From the NCBI GenBank assembly GCA_963732375.1, contig CAVSZE010000003.1, positions 558,001-622,000 of the forward strand: a stretch of DNA of 64,000 nucleotides, in the 5' to 3' direction. The notes below the pieces were generated by a model, which searched no databases, was not told the DNA's origin, and saw nothing but the letters and a program-made list of their open reading frames with translations. The translations under genes and the position numbers were made by a program. This DNA comes from RPQJ01 sp963732375 (GTDB lineage Bacteria > Pseudomonadota > Gammaproteobacteria > Steroidobacterales > Steroidobacteraceae). Shown here piece by piece: positions 24,858 to 33,554 of the stretch; the first letter of the stretch is position 1; each line of letters begins with the position of its first letter.

Positions 24858-25358
24858 ATGGTGCAGATAGACGCTTACAAGCTTCTCTACACGGGCCAGA
24901 CCATCATTCTTGGAATGTTGAAAGATGTCCGCGACGAACACTGGTTCACACCACTGCCAGGACTCGGGCGATCCTTCGATTGGGTGTTCGGCCACTATGC
25001 CGCGGTCGAGGACTGGTTCCTGCATCATCTCAACGGCGATCCCTACGTCACCTCGAACGAATGGCAGGACATGTACTGGGCCGACAACAGCGGTCCAGTG
25101 GACCCGACCAGGGGTGTCGGCCGGGCCGGCGTCACCGCGGCATTCGAGAAGAATCGACAACGGCTGCTCACTGCGCTCAAGTTCGATCTATTTCACCTGA
25201 ACCGCTGCGTAAAGAAAGGCATCTTTCCCAGCGACGTCAAGACCCGTGGCGACGCCTGGCTGTTCATCTCCGCGCACGCATACTGGCACGTCGGCGAACT
25301 CGAGTCGCTGCGCGGCGTGATGGGCATTCCCTACGACGGTGGCGGCATCCATCACTGA
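24858..25358 (+). CDS. DinB-like four-helix protein
   Basis: This 166-residue protein has a DinB-superfamily pattern: FDWVFGHYAAVEDWFLHH early and AHAYWHVGELESLRGVMG late, giving the scattered His ligands of this metal-binding bundle. Members are often uncharacterised metal-dependent transferases or hydrolases. It starts 62 bases from the divergent kinase gene at ATG 24858; GGGGG lies upstream. Its stop overlaps by seven bases the end of the convergent FAD oxidoreductase gene. Confidence 0.75.
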   Translation: MVQIDAYKLLYTGQTIILGMLKDVRDEHWFTPLPGLGRSFDWVFGHYAAVEDWFLHHLNGDPYVTSNEWQDMYWADNSGPVDPTRGVGRAGVTAAFEKNRQRLLTALKFDLFHLNRCVKKGIFPSDVKTRGDAWLFISAHAYWHVGELESLRGVMGIPYDGGGIHH

Positions 25359-26698
25359 TCGAGCGGCGGGAAGTATCGATTCACCAGGCCCCGGGAATAC
25401 GCGACCGTGTTGCCCACGGTCTCGAACCCCAGCAGCGAGCTGTCGTAGAAAGTCTGCTGGAATCCCTGCAGCGATTCCAGCTGGTCATAGAAGCCTGCGC
25501 TGAATTCGGTCAGGCTCACGTGCGGGAAATAGCGCCAACCGTGCTGGCTGTGTTTCGCTACCAGCCGCGCAGGCGTGCCCTTGTAGTCGGGCAACTTCGA
25601 GACCTGGGCCATGATCCTGTCCACGATTTCGGCCTTGTCGTAGCCTTCAGATGGCGACAGGTTGAAGAAGATCGTCATGTCGCTGTCATCGTAGATCTTG
25701 ATGTAGCCGGTGTAGTCCAGCATCGCAGGCAGTGGAATGGTCCCGACGACACCGGCCGGGATCCCTTCCATGCGGCAGGCGGTCGTCACGAACTCCACGT
25801 AGCGGACCTTCTCCATCAACCGGGCCTCCTGGGCGCTGAGGTCCAGGCCCAGCCCTGAAAGGGTCGTCATGTCCAGCGGGCAGGCCAGGATGAGCTGGTC
25901 GAACTGCTCCGGCGGCCTGCCGTCGGCGAACTCTATTTCGACCTCGATGACATTGCCGCCCGTGCCTGGCCGCCGGTGGACCGCGCGGATTTCGGTGTTG
26001 AGCTGGACGTCGACCTCCCTGGCCACCGCATCCCACAGCGACTGGAAGCCGTGCTTGAACACGCGCGGCCAGTACTGGACGAGCCCGGCCACGTGCAACA
26101 CGTTGGACAGCCAGTTGCGCAGCCCCTGGAACTTGACGAAGTATGCCGCTGGAATCTCGTCGAGTCGGCCAAAGCCCTGCACCTTCATCACGAACAGGAT
26201 TGTTTCCTGCAGCGCTTCGAGGCGCCGCTGCTTCAGCCAGCTCGCGAGCGGCTGCAGCAGTTCGGGCGGCGCATTGGCAAAACCCGACCCGGGCTGCGAA
26301 AACTTCCTGAACCGCGTGAGCAGCATCCACGTATAGCGCAGCGATGCCCAGACGACCTGCAGCTTGCCGTATCCTCCGGACTGGGTGGCCGTCAGCATGT
26401 CCATGTAGCGCCGGCTGCCGCGGTCGTACACCAGCACGTCCTGGTAGCCGGTGGTCGGCACCTTGAGCGCCGTGGCGATGTCCATCACGTCCCCGTAACC
26501 GGCCAGCATCTCGTGCGCAGCCATGTCGAACTGCCGGCCCTCGTAATTGAACGTGAGGCATTTCCCGCCGACCCGCTCGATCTTCTCGAAGACACGAACG
26601 TGGCGGTAGCCGTTCTGCTTCAGGAACCATGCCGCGCTCATGCCCGCCGGGCCGCCGCCGATGATGGCGATTCGGGGTTGTTCCTGCTTTCCGGTCAC
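25352..26698 (-). CDS. FAD-dependent oxidoreductase, flavin amine-oxidase fold (second of pair)
   Basis: This 448-residue protein has an N-terminal Rossmann FAD motif IAIIGGGPAGMSAAWFLK, then FEKIERVGGKC and the amine-oxidase-like core. It resembles its upstream neighbour throughout (similar length, VGGKC/LGGKC, DMAAHEM/DLGANYI, similar C-terminus), so the two look like a diverged tandem duplication. The start codon overlaps the neighbour's stop by four bases, showing coupled translation. The substrate is unknown; a pigment, lipid or sterol-like substrate is as likely as an amine. Confidence 0.8.
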   Translation of the reverse strand: MTGKQEQPRIAIIGGGPAGMSAAWFLKQNGYRHVRVFEKIERVGGKCLTFNYEGRQFDMAAHEMLAGYGDVMDIATALKVPTTGYQDVLVYDRGSRRYMDMLTATQSGGYGKLQVVWASLRYTWMLLTRFRKFSQPGSGFANAPPELLQPLASWLKQRRLEALQETILFVMKVQGFGRLDEIPAAYFVKFQGLRNWLSNVLHVAGLVQYWPRVFKHGFQSLWDAVAREVDVQLNTEIRAVHRRPGTGGNVIEVEIEFADGRPPEQFDQLILACPLDMTTLSGLGLDLSAQEARLMEKVRYVEFVTTACRMEGIPAGVVGTIPLPAMLDYTGYIKIYDDSDMTIFFNLSPSEGYDKAEIVDRIMAQVSKLPDYKGTPARLVAKHSQHGWRYFPHVSLTEFSAGFYDQLESLQGFQQTFYDSSLLGFETVGNTVAYSRGLVNRYFPPLDQ

Positions 26699-28056
26699 GA
26701 TGAGGCCCTCGCCGCAAAATGTGTTTGCACTAGGTGGTGCGAGTATTCCGCAATGGATTCGACCAGCTCGAAAGCCATCAGGCCTCCGCTATAGAACGTG
26801 CGGTTCTCGCCCTGCATCGCTTCCAGCTCGCTGTAGAAACCTGCATCGACGGCAGCGCATGGTACGTGCGGAAAATATGCCCAGTCGTCAATGTTCATCG
26901 CCGCCGCATCGGGATCCTGCGCGGCAATTTCGCTCAGGAAACTGCGGTTGTTGGCCTCGATTTCCTTCCTGCCGATGCTGTTTCCGCAATCACCCCGCGA
27001 ATAGATCGAGATGAAATTACTTTCCGGGTATTGGCGCGTCACAACGTGCGGCTGGCCAAGCGCGGGCTCCGGCAATGAGAACGTGACCGCGGCGACGCGC
27101 TCGGTGCCGGGCGCCATGTAGGTCGTGACGAAAAACGGGTTGACGACAACCTGCTCGAACAGCTTCCTTTCCTTGTCTCTCAGATCGAGGAACTCGAGCA
27201 CGTCCGGCAGTTGCGGGCAAGCCAGGACCAGGTAGTCGAAGGTCGCCGTCTCGTGGACCGTGGCGTCTTTCTCGAGTTGCTGCTCGAGCAACCGGTACTG
27301 GATGCGAACCTGCCCGTCCCGTGTGATCTTCTCGATCTCAACGCCGGTGAGCACGTCGACTTCAGCCGCCAGTCGCTCGAACATGCGGCCGTAGCCCTGC
27401 GTGAACCGCTTGGGCCAGCGGCGCAGCGGCGCGTTGGCGGCGAACATCCCCAGGTTGAGGAACGTGCGCGGGCTCATGTAGGTGAGTCCGTACGCTGCGG
27501 CAATGTCGTCCAGGTCGCCGTACCCCATCAGCGTCAGCGGAATCTGGAACATCTCGCTCAAGGCATCCAGCCGGTGCCGGCGCAGCCAGTCGGCAAAGCT
27601 CCCCTGCAGTTCCGGACAGTCGCGCACGTGGCCAAAGCCGGGCTTTGCCGGCGACAGCAGGCCGCCAATCCGCCAGCGGATGAAAAGATAGCGCAGCGAC
27701 TGCCAGGCCAGCGTGAAAAACGACGTGCGGCTCAACACCTCTGCCAGGATGGAACGCATTTCGCCGGTCTTGACGTTGATCGCGTGACCGGCCTTCTCCG
27801 TGTACATGGTTGCGCCGACGTGCGCCGCGAGCTCACGCACCCGCGTGTAGGCGGACGTGATGTAGTTCGCGCCCAGGTCGAAGGACTGGCCATCCACTGT
27901 CAAGGATCGGCACTTGCCGCCGAGCCGTGGCGACTTCTCCAGCACCTGTACGTGCCTGAAGCCCGCCGACTTCAGGTACCAGGCGGTACACAGTCCGGCA
28001 GCGCCCGCCCCAACGACCACGATGCGCGCATCGCGCGAGATACCTGTTGTTTTCAT
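26695..28056 (-). CDS. FAD-dependent oxidoreductase, flavin amine-oxidase fold (first of pair)
   Basis: This 453-residue protein starts at ATG 28056 (MKTTGISRDARIVVVGAGAA) after CAGGGCGGGGAC. The FAD-binding GAGAAGLCTAWYLK, EKSPRLGGKC and a C-terminal FAD-contact region are present. It is paired with a similar gene 25352-26698 through a four-base overlap. Both have large segments rich in aromatic residues, typical of enzymes acting on greasy substrates. The precise reaction is not predictable. It is divergent from the TIR-TPR gene. Confidence 0.8.
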   Translation of the reverse strand: MKTTGISRDARIVVVGAGAAGLCTAWYLKSAGFRHVQVLEKSPRLGGKCRSLTVDGQSFDLGANYITSAYTRVRELAAHVGATMYTEKAGHAINVKTGEMRSILAEVLSRTSFFTLAWQSLRYLFIRWRIGGLLSPAKPGFGHVRDCPELQGSFADWLRRHRLDALSEMFQIPLTLMGYGDLDDIAAAYGLTYMSPRTFLNLGMFAANAPLRRWPKRFTQGYGRMFERLAAEVDVLTGVEIEKITRDGQVRIQYRLLEQQLEKDATVHETATFDYLVLACPQLPDVLEFLDLRDKERKLFEQVVVNPFFVTTYMAPGTERVAAVTFSLPEPALGQPHVVTRQYPESNFISIYSRGDCGNSIGRKEIEANNRSFLSEIAAQDPDAAAMNIDDWAYFPHVPCAAVDAGFYSELEAMQGENRTFYSGGLMAFELVESIAEYSHHLVQTHFAARASS

Positions 28057-28293
28057 TCCGGGGTCCCCGCCCTGGTCAATTCCGCCCTGCCGCTGAACCA
28101 CCCTCAGCTGGCGAGGCGAGTTGCGGACACTAGCACAAGCTTCCGTGCATTGAGCCTGCGATGCCCGTGCCGGCGCGACGCCACGGCGCCGGCACATGCT
28201 CGGTTGCATGGGTGGCCTGTGGCGGCTTGCCCCTGACGCCGGCGGCCGGATTCACTACACTTGGCTCCCGCCATCCGGATCGAAGGCCGCGAT

Positions 28294-29943
28294 TTGGTAA
28301 CCGCCGAATCCAGATCTGCCAAGCTCTTTGTCAGCTACGCCTCGGACGACCGCCGGCTGATCGCGCCTCTCGTGGATTTCCTTCGCGGCCAGGGCTGGGA
28401 GGTCTGGTGGGACCGCCAGCTCGAGGTCGGCGAAGCCTACGACCGGCGTCTCGAGCGAGAACTCGCTGCCGCGGACTGCGTGGTCGTGGTCTGGTCCCGG
28501 ACGTCCGTCGCGTCCAACTGGGTGCTGAGCGAAGCGATGGCCGGATTCGAGGCAAATCGACTGGTGCCGGTCTCATTGGACGTCAGGCTGTCGATTCCCC
28601 TGCCCTTCAATCGTATTCACGCCGCCTCGCTGGTTGACTGGACCGGCAACCCGGACCACCCGGGGCTCGAGGAGCTTGCGGAAGGCATTCGAGCCACGAT
28701 CAGCACGCTCGGCATGCGCGGCGTCCAGGCACGCGAGTCGTCGAGCCAGCGCAAGTCGGTGGTCGCGGTGCTGCCCTTCGACGACCTCGACTCGGCCGGG
28801 GCGGCCCGGCCCGTCTGTTCGATCATCCCGAACAAGCTGATCTCGGCGCTGAGTCGCTTCCCGGGGCTGGATGCGCTGTCCCGCCGCGCCAGTTTCGACG
28901 CCAGCCTGCAGTCGCTGGAGATACGCGCCATTGCCCGCGCTCTTCGCGCCGATTTCATCGTCACGGGCAGCGTTTCCGGCACCGGGGATGGCCTGGTGCT
29001 CAGCGTGGAATTGATCGAGGGCGAAACCGGCAGACAGACCTGGAGCACGACCGTGACGCCGGACGAGTCCGGGGTCCTCCAGCCTGATACGGCCGCGGCA
29101 GATATCGCGCGCGCGTTGAGTGGTGAATTCCTGCGACTGGGTCGCGCGTCCGCGCAGGACGCCGCGGCTCGCGGTGACAGCTGGAGCGTGGTCGAGGCCG
29201 GCCGGCAGACGCTGCTGCAGAGCAGTGGCAGCGCAATCGTCGCCGCGAAGGCGGAAGCGCAACGTGCGCTGGCGCTCGCCCCCGACAACGGTCACGCGCA
29301 TGCCTTGCTTGCCTCCGCGATCGCCGAGGAAATCGTCAATGGCTACGCCAGCGATGCTGCCATCGCGCGCGGCGAGGCCTTGAAGGGAGTCGAGCGGGCG
29401 CTGGTGCTCTGCTCCGATGATCCTGTGGTCCTGAAGTACGCCGGGCATGTGTTCGCGATCTGCGGCGAGCACGAACAGGGCGAGCGCGTGCTGCGTCGTG
29501 CGCTCGAGCTCAACCTGTACGACGACGGTGCCTACGGCTACCTGGGCTGGGTGCTCGCCCCGTCGACATCCCCGGCACACCTCGCTGAGATCAGGGCGAT
29601 ACTGGACAGGCTGCTGGCTGGCGCGCACAAGCACCCGGGCAGGCCCTTCTGGTTCCTGCACAGGTCAGTGGCACTTTCCTGCGACGGCGACTTCGAAGGC
29701 GCGCTGGCGGCGGCACGCGACGCCGTGAACTTCAGCCCCAGTCTCACGCTGGCGTGGCTGCACGCCGTGAATGCGCTGGCGCAGCTCGGGCGAACCGACG
29801 AAGCGCGCGCGCTGGTCGATCGCTGCCCGCTCGACATCGCGCGCCCGGGCATTTCGTGGTCGAACGTCATCCGGCTGATTTCCAGGGACGAAGCAGCCGC
29901 GGAGCTTCGCACGGCCGGTCTCAGGCAGGCCGGGCTGGGATGA
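28294..29943 (+). CDS. TIR domain protein with FlgO/TolB-like and TPR regions (copy 1)
   Basis: This 549-residue protein starts at TTG 28294; GAAGG seven bases upstream decides this over TTG 28261. The N-terminal TIR domain (KLFVSYASDDRRL, EVWWDRQLEVG) keeps Glu80 four residues after Trp76, the spacing of the catalytic Glu in NAD-cleaving TIR domains. The middle (VVAVLPFDDLDSAG, ADFIVTGSVSGTGDGL) resembles the FlgO/TolB-N-like unit found in adenylate-cyclase-type TPR proteins, and the rest is TPR-like. It overlaps the HD gene by four bases. It may be a signalling or defence component; NADase activity is inferred only. Confidence 0.82.
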   Translation: MVTAESRSAKLFVSYASDDRRLIAPLVDFLRGQGWEVWWDRQLEVGEAYDRRLERELAAADCVVVVWSRTSVASNWVLSEAMAGFEANRLVPVSLDVRLSIPLPFNRIHAASLVDWTGNPDHPGLEELAEGIRATISTLGMRGVQARESSSQRKSVVAVLPFDDLDSAGAARPVCSIIPNKLISALSRFPGLDALSRRASFDASLQSLEIRAIARALRADFIVTGSVSGTGDGLVLSVELIEGETGRQTWSTTVTPDESGVLQPDTAAADIARALSGEFLRLGRASAQDAAARGDSWSVVEAGRQTLLQSSGSAIVAAKAEAQRALALAPDNGHAHALLASAIAEEIVNGYASDAAIARGEALKGVERALVLCSDDPVVLKYAGHVFAICGEHEQGERVLRRALELNLYDDGAYGYLGWVLAPSTSPAHLAEIRAILDRLLAGAHKHPGRPFWFLHRSVALSCDGDFEGALAAARDAVNFSPSLTLAWLHAVNALAQLGRTDEARALVDRCPLDIARPGISWSNVIRLISRDEAAAELRTAGLRQAGLG

Positions 29944-30572
29944 AAGACCGGCTGAAAAGCGACTTTATCGATCTCTGGCTGGGCGTTTCCGAAGACCAGC
30001 CAGCGAACGCAGAGCGCATCTGCCAGTCACTGCTCGATCTCTACGCCGAGCCTGGCCGGCATTACCACACCATCGGTCACGTGAATCACTGCCTGGGCCA
30101 GGCTCGGCTGATGGCGGAACTGCTTCCCGACGTCAACGCCCTCAACCTGGCGATCTGGTTTCACGATTGTGTTTATGACCCGCTGGCCAGGGACAACGAA
30201 GCCAGGAGTGCGGCGCTTTTCCGGGAACTCGCCGCGCCGGTGACGACGCCATCGCTGGTGCACGACGTCGAGCGCCTGGTCCTCGTGACGCAAGCGGGCC
30301 AGGCGCCTCGACAGGCCGACGAGAGCTACATGGTGGACATCGATCTCTCGAGCTTCGGCTTGCCTTGGGACCTGTTCCTCGCGGACAGCCTGGCCGTGCG
30401 CGCCGAGCGACCGCACCTGTCCGAAGAACAATACGCCGTCCAGCAGGCGCTGTTCCTGAATGGACTGCTGGAACGAGAGTCGGTTTTCGCCACCGACTTC
30501 TTTCGCGTGCGCTATGAAGACGTCGCGCGATCCAATATCGGCAGGTATCTCGGCCTGATCGGGCAGCGGTAG
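29940..30572 (+). CDS. HD-superfamily metal-dependent phosphohydrolase (COG4339 type)
   Basis: This 210-residue protein has RHYHTIGHVNHCL and LAIWFHDCVYDPLARDNE, the metal-binding His and HD residues of the family, plus DNEARSAALF and VDIDLSSFG. Such enzymes are predicted nucleotide or phosphoester hydrolases. ATG 29940 overlaps the TIR-TPR stop (ATGA), so the two are coupled, suggesting a joint role in nucleotide signalling. The substrate is unknown. Confidence 0.85.
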   Translation: MKDRLKSDFIDLWLGVSEDQPANAERICQSLLDLYAEPGRHYHTIGHVNHCLGQARLMAELLPDVNALNLAIWFHDCVYDPLARDNEARSAALFRELAAPVTTPSLVHDVERLVLVTQAGQAPRQADESYMVDIDLSSFGLPWDLFLADSLAVRAERPHLSEEQYAVQQALFLNGLLERESVFATDFFRVRYEDVARSNIGRYLGLIGQR

Positions 30573-30991
30573 ACAATTCCGGCGCCATGCGGGCTCGCCT
30601 TTCTCCAGGACCGCGAAAATCTGCGATTCCTTGAACCTCGATTTCTTCGTCTCCTCTCCCGTTCTCCGCGGGAGAATCCAGCATCACCCTGTTCACCGGC
30701 CGGGGGAGCTTGCGGGCGGTGTCAACGAGCATCCATCCTTGACCAGCGGCCGGCACCCAAAGGTTTGCCACTCCTGCATTATGTAACGTGCTGACTCCGA
30801 GAAGCTCTGGACGCACAGTCTGGTCATGCTTCGATGCCGAGAAAGCCGCCCCGCATACATGTGTTCGCTTGGGCATGCAGGGGTTCCGCAAAACTTGCCT
30901 TGACTGTCCTTCGTCCGCGCCATATACAGATATACAGATGACATCCAAGTCGAACTAAAAGACGCCTGCGAAGGCTCAGGGGAGAAGGTTC
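30573..30991. other. Intergenic region ahead of the beta-helix operon
   Basis: There is no convincing gene in these 419 bases. It holds an imperfect hairpin (TCTCCCG with CGGGAGA, about 30654-30675) without a T tract, and the sigma-70 promoter listed at 30900-30928. Short open frames on the minus strand lack family features and ribosome sites. Confidence 0.6.
30900..30928 (+). promoter_or_regulatory. Sigma-70 type promoter of the beta-helix/RidA/propeller operon
   Basis: TTGACT at 30900-30905 and TATACA at 30923-30928 are separated by exactly 17 bases. A second TATACA follows at 30931-30936. The start of transcription would be near 30935, about 57 bases before ATG 30992. This is one of the best -35/-10 pairs in the window. 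Confidence 0.7.
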
Positions 30992-32320
30992 ATGAATTCG
31001 GCTCAATTGAGCAACTGTGCGGCTGTGGTCCTGGCTCTGGCTCTCGTGGCTTCGCCGATGGCGGCTACTGCCCATTCGAATGGAGGCAAGCCTGACAAGT
31101 CGATCACGGTCAGGCCCGGACAGTCGATTCAGAAAGCAGTCGATGCCGCCAGGCCCGGCGACACGATCAAGGTTCTAGCCGGCGACTATTACGAAAGTTG
31201 CAGCCCCTACAGCGACGAGCAGGAGTCCAATGGCTGCGCCGCCGTACTGATCAACAAGAGCCTCACGTTGACTGCCGATGGCGTGGTTCGCATTCTGTCG
31301 GCCCCGGGCATGGGCCTGACGGACGGCATCGTCGCCGAGGGCACCGCTGGAAAAGATATCAACGGTCTCGAGATCAAGGGCTTCATCGTTGAGGGTTTTT
31401 CGAACAACGGCATCAAGCTGGCGCACGTGAAGAACTTCAACATCGAGAACAACACGTCGATCAACAACGAGGAGAACGGAATCTGGCCGACCCTTTCCGC
31501 GAACGGGCAGGTGAAGAGGAACGTCGCCTACGGTGCCAAGGACAGTGCGATGTGGATCGAGGCTTCACAGAACGTTCGTGTCATCGAGAATGAGCTCTAC
31601 CTCAGCCCGACGGGTCTCGAGGTGACGATCTCGAAGAATGTCACGATGGAGAACAACCACATCCACGACAACACGGTGGGTATCGGCCTCTACCATCCCT
31701 CGGCGGCCGGGTTGCCGCAGGAGAACTGGCCGCAGGGACCCTATGGCAACTGGCAGATCTCCAGGAACTACGTGCACGACAACAACGTAAAAAATACCGC
31801 GGAAGGAGGAGAGGTTGCGCTGCTGCCACCCGGCCTGGGCATATTGATCCTGGGCGTCGACCGCGTGGAAGTCGAAGGGAACAGGATCGAGAACAACGAT
31901 TTCGTCGGCATCGGCATGGTCGACTGGTGCGTTGCGCTGGGCGATCCGGGCTGCCAGGCGACTGCGCTGCCGCCGGGCTTCGAGGACACGGCACTGGACT
32001 ACAACGAGATCGAAGGCAACAGGTTTGCCGGCAACCACACTGGCGAGGACCTGGTCCTGGGGCCGGGCATCGTGCTGCCAGCATCGGACATCCTGTACCT
32101 GGGTGCGGATTTCTTCGGACCTTTGCCCCCGGGAACGCACAATTGCCAGAGCGGCAACAAGGCTCCCAACAACGCTCCCGCCCTGATCGTCGCGGTGCCC
32201 GCGACTGGTCTTCCCATGTGCGACGATGACGAGCACGACGACGGCCATGGACACGACGACGACGGCGATCATGGTGGCGGTCACGGCGGTCACGGCGGTC
32301 ACGGCGGATACGGGGGGTAG
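30992..32320 (+). CDS. Secreted right-handed beta-helix protein with His/Asp/Gly-rich tail
   Basis: This 442-residue protein has an N-terminal signal peptide (about 28 residues), then ITVRPGQSIQKAVDAARPGD, the usual start of NosD/pectate-lyase-like beta-helix proteins. Repeated N-rich turns follow (NIENNTSINNEENGIW, MENNHIHDN, VEGNRIENN). The last 35 residues are CDDDEHDDGHGHDDD and GHGGHGGHGG type repeats, a likely metal-binding tail. ATG 30992 follows AGGGGAGAAGG. It opens a tight three-gene operon. The substrate or role is unknown; a carbohydrate-binding or lyase role is possible. Confidence 0.85.
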   Translation: MNSAQLSNCAAVVLALALVASPMAATAHSNGGKPDKSITVRPGQSIQKAVDAARPGDTIKVLAGDYYESCSPYSDEQESNGCAAVLINKSLTLTADGVVRILSAPGMGLTDGIVAEGTAGKDINGLEIKGFIVEGFSNNGIKLAHVKNFNIENNTSINNEENGIWPTLSANGQVKRNVAYGAKDSAMWIEASQNVRVIENELYLSPTGLEVTISKNVTMENNHIHDNTVGIGLYHPSAAGLPQENWPQGPYGNWQISRNYVHDNNVKNTAEGGEVALLPPGLGILILGVDRVEVEGNRIENNDFVGIGMVDWCVALGDPGCQATALPPGFEDTALDYNEIEGNRFAGNHTGEDLVLGPGIVLPASDILYLGADFFGPLPPGTHNCQSGNKAPNNAPALIVAVPATGLPMCDDDEHDDGHGHDDDGDHGGGHGGHGGHGGYGG

Positions 32321-32330
32321 GCGCCTCGGC

Positions 32331-33551
32331 GTGCAATCGAAACGTCTCTTGAGACGTGACGTACTGCAACAAGCCGCGAGTTCGACCGTCCTCCACCGGT
32401 TCGCCGGCCCGGAGGCGGACGAACTCGTAGTCCTCTGTCGAACAGACGACCGATCGCCGGATACGGCCGACCAGGCCGAGGCGGCCTACCGGGCGTTGGC
32501 GGAACAGCTTGCCGCCCATCAGTCGTCGTTCCGGGACCTGGCCAGCGAAACGCTCTTCCTGCGCGACATCCGGCGCGAGCTCCCGCAGGTGCTCGATGTC
32601 CGGACGCGGGTTCTCGCTGAGCTGGGCCAGGGCGCCGATGCGCCGCTGCCCGCGTTCATCCAGCAGGCGCCCGTTGGCCAGGGCTCGGGCGTCGAGCTCG
32701 CGGCCTGGGCCGTGGTCCCTCGCCGGCGCGACACATGGTCGGTGCGCGACGTCCGGGCCGTGCCGTCGTGTGCGTGCGAGGGATGCGCCCGCTCCGGTGC
32801 GCGGCTGGTTCGGCTCGGCGACCAGGTTTCGCTCCATACGACAAACGTCTACGGCGTCGGTGGCAACGCGTTCGAACAGGCGTTCGAGATGTTTTGCGCA
32901 GCGGAGCGCCTGCTCCACCAGTGTGGCATGGAGTTCAGCGACGTCACCCGCGCCTGGATCCACCTGCGCGACATCGACCGCGACTACGACGCCCTGAACA
33001 AGGCCCGACGCGAGTTCTTCCGGGACCGCGGCATCGAGCTACGGCCCGCCAGCACCGGTGTCCAGGGCATACCCTTCCCCGATGGGCACGACTTCTCGCT
33101 GAGTCTCCAGGCCATGCAGTCGCCCCGAGCGCTCGACCTGACGGTGATGTCCACACCAAAGCTCAACGAGGCCTGGAGCTACGGCGCGGACTTCTCGCGC
33201 GGCCTGCGGATCACCGAGGCGAACAAGGTGACGCTTTCCATCTCCGGAACTGCGAGTCTCGACGAAGCGGGCCGAACCGTCCACGTGGGAAATTTCGAGG
33301 CCCAGGTTGATCGCATGCTGGAAAACATTGAAACGCTGCTTGCCCAGCAAGGGGCGGGCTTTGAGAACCTGGTGTCCGGGATCACGTACCTGAAGAACCC
33401 TGGCGATGCGCCGGTGCTGCTTTCGATGTATCGGGAGCGCGGCTTCGACAAGTTCCCCTGCGCGCTCGTCCAGGCCCCACTGTGCCGGCCCGAGCTTCTC
33501 TGCGAGACGGAAGCCGTCGCGATCCTGCCTCTCGAAACAGCACGGGCTTAA
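32331..33551 (+). CDS. RidA/YjgF-fold protein, chorismatase-like
   Basis: This 406-residue protein starts at GTG 32331, ten bases after the beta-helix gene stop. It has two RidA-like halves: one early (AYRALAEQLAAHQSSFRDLA, LFLRDIRREL) and one late (AFEQAFEMFCAAERLLHQCG, AWIHLRDIDRDYDALNKARR). A further C-terminal RidA block follows (FEAQVDRMLENIETLLAQQG). Tandem RidA folds of this size occur in chorismatases such as FkbO, Hyg5 and XanB2. The Arg typical of imine deaminases is replaced in FPCALVQAPLCRPELLCETE. A chorismate-acting role is a guess; there is no signal peptide. Confidence 0.68.
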   Translation: MQSKRLLRRDVLQQAASSTVLHRFAGPEADELVVLCRTDDRSPDTADQAEAAYRALAEQLAAHQSSFRDLASETLFLRDIRRELPQVLDVRTRVLAELGQGADAPLPAFIQQAPVGQGSGVELAAWAVVPRRRDTWSVRDVRAVPSCACEGCARSGARLVRLGDQVSLHTTNVYGVGGNAFEQAFEMFCAAERLLHQCGMEFSDVTRAWIHLRDIDRDYDALNKARREFFRDRGIELRPASTGVQGIPFPDGHDFSLSLQAMQSPRALDLTVMSTPKLNEAWSYGADFSRGLRITEANKVTLSISGTASLDEAGRTVHVGNFEAQVDRMLENIETLLAQQGAGFENLVSGITYLKNPGDAPVLLSMYRERGFDKFPCALVQAPLCRPELLCETEAVAILPLETARA

Positions 33552-33554
33552 CCA

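Noticed and set aside
30693..30944. An 83-codon minus-strand frame in the gap before the beta-helix operon
   Set aside because: It covers the sigma-70 promoter, lacks a ribosome site and shows no conserved features.
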